From CAXXOK01 sp001604115 (GTDB lineage Bacteria > Bacillota > Clostridia > Christensenellales > Aristaeellaceae): a stretch of 64,000 bases of DNA. Under the pieces are notes generated by a model. That model worked only from the letters and a program-made list of their open reading frames with translations. It was not told where the DNA came from and searched no databases. The translations under genes were made by a program, and so were the position numbers. Positions 59,209 through 64,000 of this stretch are shown piece after piece. The stretch covers positions 105,262 to 169,261 of the forward strand of contig JAYFOV010000013.1 in the NCBI GenBank assembly GCA_034928535.1, read 5' to 3'. Position 1 is the first letter of the stretch. Every line of letters begins with the position of its first letter.

Positions 59209-60198
59209 ATGAGAACACGCCGCCTTTTGACTTTGCTGCTCTGCCTGTTGCCTGTCGCGGCGTGGCCGTCTTTGGCTGTGGGGCAAGCAAGCACGCCTGT
59301 GGCGACCCTCGCGCCGCAGGCGACTGCCACCGTCCCCCCCGCGCCTGAAGCCGCCAAGCCGGCCACAACCGAAGAAACCCCTATTGACCCAGGCGAGTTG
59401 CCGGCTTTTGTGCCCCAGCTGCTTCAGGTTGCCTTGGGGGAGCTGGGCTATACCGAAGGCCCCAACAACCGCACCAAGTATGGTGAGTGGTCCGGGGATC
59501 CCAATGCGGCATGGTGCGCTGAGTTTGTTTGCTGGAGTGTGGATCAGACCGACCAACGTTACCAAACTTCGCTGCTCAATGTGGTGTACCCCAATTATGG
59601 CGGCCAGAACACCGGCCGCGATTGGTTCATCGCGCGCGGCCGGTTTGTGTACCGCAAGGGCAACTGCCCCGGCTGGGGCTACCAGTGGCTGCGCGGTACG
59701 GATCATTTGCTCACCAAAAACGAGTATATTCCGCGCCCGGGTGACCTGATGTTTTTCAGTTACAACGCCGCCGGCGATACAGAGCATGTGGCGTTGGTGG
59801 AGTATAGCGCCTACGACGCGGATGGCAATGTGGTCGTACATGTGATTGAAGGCAACAACCCTGCCAGTGTCCAGCGTAACCGCTATGCCCTCAACAACAG
59901 CCAGGTGCTTGGCTTTGGCACTGCGCAGGATGTGGTGGATACCACCATGCGCCCGGGCTGCTCAGGGGATAAAGTGCTCACCCTGCAACAGCGTTTGTGC
60001 CAATTGGGTTTTCTGGAGCAGAAGCACCTGACCGGCGCTTATGGGAGCAACACCCGCAGCGCGGTGGTTGCCTTTCAGCAAAGCATACCCGGGAAAACCG
60101 CCAACGGTCTGGCCGACCGGGAAACCCAACAAGCGTTGGAAGCAGCCATCTATCAACTGGAGTATGACAACCCGGAAAACTGGTTGGTAGAAGAGTAG
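59209..60198 (+). CDS. Secreted CHAP-domain amidase/endopeptidase with peptidoglycan-binding domain
   Basis: A 329-residue exported cell-wall hydrolase. After a signal peptide (MRTRRLLTLLLCLLPVAAWP) and a Thr/Pro/Ala-rich linker comes a CHAP cysteine peptidase domain (about residues 70-225): Cys103 (NAAWCAEFVCW), His193 (TEHVALVEY) and Asn/Glu in VIEGNN. A peptidoglycan-binding domain 1 (about 250-310) reads GDKVLTLQQRLCQLGFL and NTRSAVVAFQQS. It likely cleaves peptide cross-bridges or stem peptides. The ATG at 59209 has a G-rich site. It is 11 bases after the binding protein gene, so the two are co-transcribed. Together with the transglycosylase upstream it forms a wall-remodelling set. Confidence 0.9.
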   Translation: MRTRRLLTLLLCLLPVAAWPSLAVGQASTPVATLAPQATATVPPAPEAAKPATTEETPIDPGELPAFVPQLLQVALGELGYTEGPNNRTKYGEWSGDPNAAWCAEFVCWSVDQTDQRYQTSLLNVVYPNYGGQNTGRDWFIARGRFVYRKGNCPGWGYQWLRGTDHLLTKNEYIPRPGDLMFFSYNAAGDTEHVALVEYSAYDADGNVVVHVIEGNNPASVQRNRYALNNSQVLGFGTAQDVVDTTMRPGCSGDKVLTLQQRLCQLGFLEQKHLTGAYGSNTRSAVVAFQQSIPGKTANGLADRETQQALEAAIYQLEYDNPENWLVEE

Positions 60199-60219
60199 CC
60201 CAAAACGGACATGTTTCAG

Positions 60220-60270
60220 TTGTATCCTCCAAGCTTTGGGTGTACAATAGTGCATAGTACAGTGACTGTA
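60220..60270 (+). promoter_or_regulatory. Promoter and palindrome of the caspase-like gene
   Basis: TTGTAT (60220-60225) and TACAAT (60243-60248), 17-base spacer. A perfect 13-bp palindrome TACAGTGACTGTA (60258-60270) lies about 10 bases past the expected start and could be an operator. The leader is about 130 bases. Confidence 0.65.
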
Positions 60271-60385
60271 GGCAGTCCGGCAAGCCAGCGCAGCGTCGCT
60301 TCCGGTACGGCAAACAATCCGGTCCTGTGCACGGCGGGTTCGCGCCATGGCGCCCCCGCCCCCGCACAGCAATGGGAGGGTGAGC

Positions 60386-61939
60386 ATGTTCAGCCGTTTA
60401 CGGCATTGGTTTTGTTTTTTGTTGGCAGCTGTTTGCATGTCATCCGGATTGCCGAGCCTGCCAAGCGCGCAGGCAAAAAGCATTGGGACTGTGCAGCGTG
60501 CGCTGCTCATCGGCGTGGATGATTTTGTCACCTACGCAAGTATATACCCTGCCTCCACCAACAACGTATTCGCCATGCAGGAAGCCTTGCAGGCGAGCAG
60601 CGATCCGTTTGCGACCATCATGATCCCCCCGGAGCCGGTCACCAGCACTGCTAGGCTGACACAGCTGATTCAAGAAACCTTTGCGGAAAGCCAGCCGCAG
60701 GATGTGAATTACCTCTACATCAGCAGTCACGGGGTGTATTGCGGCGCGGATGCTACGGATCCCGCCCTGCTCCTCAGTGACGGCAAGCTGGAGGATCGCC
60801 TGACCCCAGCCGCCCTGGAGGCCGCCTTTGATGGCATTGCGGGCACGCATATCCTTTTGCTGGACGCTTGTTACAGCGGTGCATTTATCGGCAAAGGGAT
60901 GCACAAGCAGCCGGAGCGTCTGTATTTTACCGGAGGCAATTTCAAGGTGCTCACCAGCTCCGGCGCGATGGAGGAAAGCTGGTATTGGAACAACGCGCAA
61001 ACCGCCGCCGATGAGGCGCACGCCTTCCCGCAGGGCGCGTTCTATTTCAGTCAGGCGCTCAGCCTGAGCCTGAGTCCGCGCAGCGGCGTGCCCGCCGACC
61101 GCAACCGGGACGGCAGTGTTACCCTGCAGGAGCTGTATGCGGCGCTGGTACAAAACCATGCCGCATCCACCCCGCAAGTCTATCCGGAGGATGATACCTT
61201 CCCTGTTTTCCGCTATGATTTGGCCGCGCTCAGTGATATTGAGCTGTCACGTTCCCCCATTACGGACGTGTCCTTTACCAACACCACGCTCAGTGCGGCG
61301 GATGCGCAAATCGGGCTGGAGTACATCGCCCTGCGCCCTGTGCGCGTCGCCTATCAGATCGTGCACCAGCGGGAGGGGCAGTGGCGTTTTGAGGAAGCGG
61401 AACTGGTTTATGACTCGGTGGAGCAATACACCGCCTATGGGGATGAACGCGGCGCCATTTCCCCGGGGCGCAAAGTGCGCACTCTTTCCTTGCCCTTGCC
61501 TCCGGGCAATGCCGGCGGCTACGTGATGGTACAGCTGGTATCCATCGAGAATGGCAAGCTCACTGTGCATGCCGGGCGGGTGATCGTCGTCCTGCCTATG
61601 CAGGCCGATTTGGATCTTAACGTGGAAACACCGCCTTCCCTGGTGCAGGGCAAGCACCGGGAACTGCCCATTTTTATTGGGCACAGCACGCCTTGCCTGC
61701 TCAGTGTGAGCATTATCGATGCGCAGGGTAACACCGTGCGCAGGCTCACGCACAAACAAGGCACCCGCCCGCTGGGCATCACCCCCAATGGCAGCGTGCT
61801 GTACTGGAATGGCAAGGACAAACTGGGCAATCCTGTAGCGCCGGGCACCTATCAGGTGCAGGTGGCCGGTTTTCTGGGCGACCAGCGCGATCAGGCGCTG
61901 AGCAGCCCGATCGAAATCCTGGCCGGTGACACACCCTAA
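60386..61939 (+). CDS. Secreted caspase-like (peptidase C14) protease
   Basis: A 517-residue exported protein with a signal peptide ending near SAQA. The caspase/metacaspase fold (about residues 35-275) has QRALLIGVDDFVTYASIYPA, the catalytic His115 in YISSHGVYCG and Cys162 in LLDACYSGAF. DRNRDGSVTLQEL (residues 238-250) has the spacing of an EF-hand calcium loop, as in many calcium-activated clan CD proteases. The C-terminal part is Ig-like and ends with a FlgD-type module (YWNGKDKLGNPVAPGTYQVQ). The ATG at 60386 has GGGAGGG. It may process surface proteins or act in cell death or wall turnover; no substrate is evident. Confidence 0.86.
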   Translation: MFSRLRHWFCFLLAAVCMSSGLPSLPSAQAKSIGTVQRALLIGVDDFVTYASIYPASTNNVFAMQEALQASSDPFATIMIPPEPVTSTARLTQLIQETFAESQPQDVNYLYISSHGVYCGADATDPALLLSDGKLEDRLTPAALEAAFDGIAGTHILLLDACYSGAFIGKGMHKQPERLYFTGGNFKVLTSSGAMEESWYWNNAQTAADEAHAFPQGAFYFSQALSLSLSPRSGVPADRNRDGSVTLQELYAALVQNHAASTPQVYPEDDTFPVFRYDLAALSDIELSRSPITDVSFTNTTLSAADAQIGLEYIALRPVRVAYQIVHQREGQWRFEEAELVYDSVEQYTAYGDERGAISPGRKVRTLSLPLPPGNAGGYVMVQLVSIENGKLTVHAGRVIVVLPMQADLDLNVETPPSLVQGKHRELPIFIGHSTPCLLSVSIIDAQGNTVRRLTHKQGTRPLGITPNGSVLYWNGKDKLGNPVAPGTYQVQVAGFLGDQRDQALSSPIEILAGDTP

Positions 61940-61980
61940 CCGTCTTGCGGTACTCACCACATCTGAAAGGAAGATTGGGC

Positions 61981-62955
61981 ATGTCGGATAAGCTGATGGT
62001 CGTTATCCCCTGCTATAATGAAGAAGAGGTGCTGGGTGAAACCGCCCGCCGCCTGGTTGAGAAAATGCGCAGTTTGGTCGAGAAAGGGCTATGCAGCGCG
62101 GAGAGCCGCGTATTATTGGTGGATGATGGCAGCAAAGATCGCACCTGGGAGATCATTGCTGCACTGCACCAAGAAAACCCCTTGTTTGAAGGGCTCAAGC
62201 TGAGCCGGAACCGCGGCCATCAAAACGCGTTGCTGGCAGGGCTCATGACTGCGCGCAAACACTGCGATGTCTCCATTTCCATGGATGCCGACCTGCAAGA
62301 CGATATGGACGCGATGGATCGCTTCCTGGAAGAGTACCGTCAGGGTTGCGACGTGGTCTACGGGGTTCGCAACAAGCGAGATACGGATACCTTTTTCAAG
62401 CGGCAGACGGCGCTGGGCTTTTACCGGCTCATGAAAGCCTTGGGGGTGGATATCACCTTCAACCATGCCGATTACCGCCTGATGAGCCGCCGTGCGCTGG
62501 ACGGGCTGGCACAGTTCCGCGAGGTGAACCTGTTCCTGCGCGGCCTTGCGCCATTGGTTGGCTACCGCAGCGGCTATGTTTTCTACGACCGTAACGAGCG
62601 CTTTGCCGGCGAGAGCAAATATCCGCTCAAAAAAATGCTGGCGTTCGCCATTGATGGCATCACCAGTTTTTCCGTCAAACCGCTGCGGCTGATCACCACC
62701 CTGGGCATTGTCATTTTTATGATCTCGGTGGCCATGCTGCTCTATACGCTCATCACTTTCATCACGGGCCGCACAGTCATTGGGTGGACCAGCACCATCG
62801 CTTCCATTTGGATGATCGGTGGCATCCAGTTGCTCAGCTTGGGCGTGATCGGCGAGTACATCGGAAAAATCTACAACGAAAGCAAGCGTCGCCCGCGTTT
62901 CATCATCGACGCCTATGCCAATGCAGCGGGCGATGCGCCTGTGCAGGACGAGTAA
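61981..62955 (+). CDS. Glycosyltransferase family 2, DPM1/ArnC-like (undecaprenyl-phosphate sugar transferase)
   Basis: A 324-residue enzyme with a cytoplasmic GT2 domain (about 1-225): VVIPCYNEEEVL, LLVDDGSKDRTWEII, SMDADLQDD (the metal-binding DxD), KRQTALGFYRLMKALG and NHADYRLMSRRALDGL. Two C-terminal membrane helices (ITTLGIVIFMISVAMLLYTL and IASIWMIGGIQLLSLGVIGE) follow. It resembles dolichol/undecaprenyl-phosphate glucosyl- or mannosyltransferases (YkcC/GtrB type), which make the lipid donors used by GT-C enzymes such as the GT39-like protein at 18842. The ATG at 61981 has AAAGGA. It ends the envelope cluster. Confidence 0.9.
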   Translation: MSDKLMVVIPCYNEEEVLGETARRLVEKMRSLVEKGLCSAESRVLLVDDGSKDRTWEIIAALHQENPLFEGLKLSRNRGHQNALLAGLMTARKHCDVSISMDADLQDDMDAMDRFLEEYRQGCDVVYGVRNKRDTDTFFKRQTALGFYRLMKALGVDITFNHADYRLMSRRALDGLAQFREVNLFLRGLAPLVGYRSGYVFYDRNERFAGESKYPLKKMLAFAIDGITSFSVKPLRLITTLGIVIFMISVAMLLYTLITFITGRTVIGWTSTIASIWMIGGIQLLSLGVIGEYIGKIYNESKRRPRFIIDAYANAAGDAPVQDE

Positions 62956-63544
62956 GCGGCACGCGGCATGCCCGATAACCAGTATGGCTGTTGGCACCTG
63001 TCAACGCAGAGCGCCAACTGGCAAGCAGCGGTGGGCCAAGCGTGAGTATTTGGTCAAGTTTGCATTGGCCACGGCAGGAAGCGGGCACCCGGCGGCCACT
63101 TCGGCGAAGGCGGCTGCAACACCACCAGCGCTGCTTGGTGATCAAAGTAAGCGTCCATTCTACGCCTCGATCAAACAGCCGGCAGCATGATCCTTGGGTT
63201 TTTTCTCTCTTAATCCAGCGCTTTGCTCCGCTGCGTTTTCCATTAGCGGGGAAATCGTCCTGCAAACGATGGTGTTGTATGGCCGTATTGCATACAAACA
63301 AAGCCCTGCGCCAGTTACGCAGGGCTTTGCGTATGTTCGGCTCACAGCCTTTTTAGTGCACAGGCTTTGGATTTCCAGGGCACAGGCGCATGCTTCGTTG
63401 GATGTGCCCTGATTGCAGCAGCTGCGCAAAGGCTTGGCTTTGCCCATTATAAGGCAACAGACGACTGGTGCCCATAGCCTGTGTTCATGTCGCTTCATGG
63501 CATCATTTCGGCTGCGCAAGCCCTATCTGCCGGCAGGTTCCATC
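62956..63544. other. Non-coding gap with stem-loops
   Basis: No gene is supported. Clear elements are a long stem-loop at 63291-63335 (CAAAGCCCTGCG with CGCAGGGCTTTG, extended by CATAC/GTATG) and a smaller one at 63376-63411 (CAGGGCACA with TGTGCCCTG). The first may terminate the GT2 unit 340 bases upstream. Confidence 0.6.
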
Positions 63545-63559
63545 ACGCAGAATAACCAT

Positions 63560-64000
63560 CCACCGGCGAAGCCGGTGGTTTTTCATATGCGGGCGTAGCC
63601 CTAGACTGCCAGCCACGCCTCACGTGACGTTGGTACGGCCTGACATTTGCATGGGGTTTGTTACTTGCAACCCGTTAACGGGTTATCATAGTCATTTGCT
63701 CTCCTGCTTGATCCTCTTTTAACTGATTTTGTATATATGCGGCTACTTTCTTTGCATCCTTCCCTGCTGTGTCTACATAATAGCCTCGACACCAAAATTC
63801 TCGATTCCTATACTTGAATTGCAATGCCGGAAATTGCTCATACAGCATCAAGCTACTTTTGCCTTTCAAGTAACCCATAAAACTTGATATCGCAATTTTA
63901 GGTGTTATCTCAAACAACATGTGCACATGATCGGGGCAGATTTCTGCTTCTATGATTTTTATCCCCTTCCATTCACACAATTGTCTGAGTATCTTTCCTA
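63560..64000 (-). mobile_element. IS200/IS605-family element, right-end side, truncated by window edge
   Basis: It comprises the 3' part of a TnpA gene on the minus strand plus, about 97 bases beyond its stop, a perfect 8-bp hairpin (CCACCGGC at 63560-63567 with GCCGGTGG at 63571-63578) flanked by A/T-rich sequence, as found at the subterminal palindromic ends of IS200-type elements. The exact cleavage site is not determined. The other end is outside the window. Confidence 0.75.
63675..64000 (-). CDS. tnpA: IS200-type Y1 transposase TnpA, 5' partial
   Basis: About 108 residues of the C-terminal two thirds of a HUH/Y1 single-strand transposase, usual length about 140-150. The frame remains open to the window edge (GKILRQLCEWKG precedes the first internal Met). 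The HUH motif is CPDHVHMLFEI; SSFMGYLKGKSSLMLYEQF and KYRNREFWCRGYYVDTAGKD are near-invariant in IS200, and the catalytic Tyr is in AAYIQNQL. It copies and joins single-stranded DNA circles. No TnpB is seen in this portion. Confidence 0.93.
   Translation of the reverse strand, partial: GKILRQLCEWKGIKIIEAEICPDHVHMLFEITPKIAISSFMGYLKGKSSLMLYEQFPALQFKYRNREFWCRGYYVDTAGKDAKKVAAYIQNQLKEDQAGEQMTMITR

Overview
The window is GC-rich, densely packed bacterial chromosome with strong AGGAGG-type ribosome binding sites, several TTG starts and Rho-independent terminators. The gene set (AraM-type glycerol-1-phosphate dehydrogenase, CdaR/PucR regulator, NrdR, a SecG-only segment, an ECF S component, msm/Lpl-type sugar ABC permeases without their own ATPase, a DUF1858 protein, a YbiT-like ABC-F protein) points to an anaerobic Gram-positive of the class Clostridia, perhaps a Christensenellales-like gut lineage. 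The lineage is inference; no rRNA is present. No prophage, CRISPR array, tRNA or rRNA was seen. The only mobile element is an IS200-type element cut by the right edge.

Layout. (1) 1-7623 is a uronate/pectin-breakdown locus: TRAP large permease (partial), MFS carrier, KdgF cupin, glycerol-1-phosphate dehydrogenase, then divergent uxaA (altronate dehydratase) and uxaC (uronate isomerase), whose promoters share a GTAA-N4-TTAC site. (2) 8146-18380 is housekeeping: a membrane-anchored hypothetical, CvpA, an M19 dipeptidase, the serC-serA serine operon, a DUF1653 protein and an ABC-F ATPase with a degenerate second nucleotide site, a secreted hypothetical, and argH. (3) 18842-24578 holds a GT39-like membrane glycosyltransferase and a glycerate-use operon (GntP permease, MOFRL glycerate kinase) next to its probable activator CdaR.

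(4) 24926-46748 is a large glycoside-use locus. One operon holds a sugar-binding protein, two permeases, an M24 peptidase, a zinc dehydrogenase, an enolase-superfamily dehydratase and a GH31 enzyme. Further units hold an AraC-type membrane regulator with a DUF4432 epimerase-like protein and a GH172 protein; a 1121-residue protein of unassigned family; a zinc-ribbon protein with a PHP phosphoesterase and a GH27 alpha-galactosidase; and a DapA-family aldolase with a GH4 alpha-galactosidase. Dehydrogenase, acid-sugar dehydratase and 2-keto-3-deoxy aldolase together would fit non-phosphorylative oxidation of a released sugar such as galactose (inference).

(5) 47031-51776 has a GNAT acetyltransferase, secG, an ECF substrate-binding component, a ferritin-like protein with a DUF1858 protein, a polytopic membrane protein and nrdR. 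(6) 51973-62955 runs from polA and coaE into an envelope cluster, all on the + strand: a membrane lytic transglycosylase with a roughly 410-residue disordered N-terminus, a family-5 solute-binding protein, a CHAP amidase with a peptidoglycan-binding domain, a secreted caspase-like protease with an EF-hand-like loop, and a DPM1-like GT2. (7) 62956-64000 is non-coding sequence followed by the IS200 end. Dispersed intergenic repeats of about 120-170 bp occur in at least four gaps (7876, 11098, 33158, 41644) and probably two more, mostly between convergent genes.
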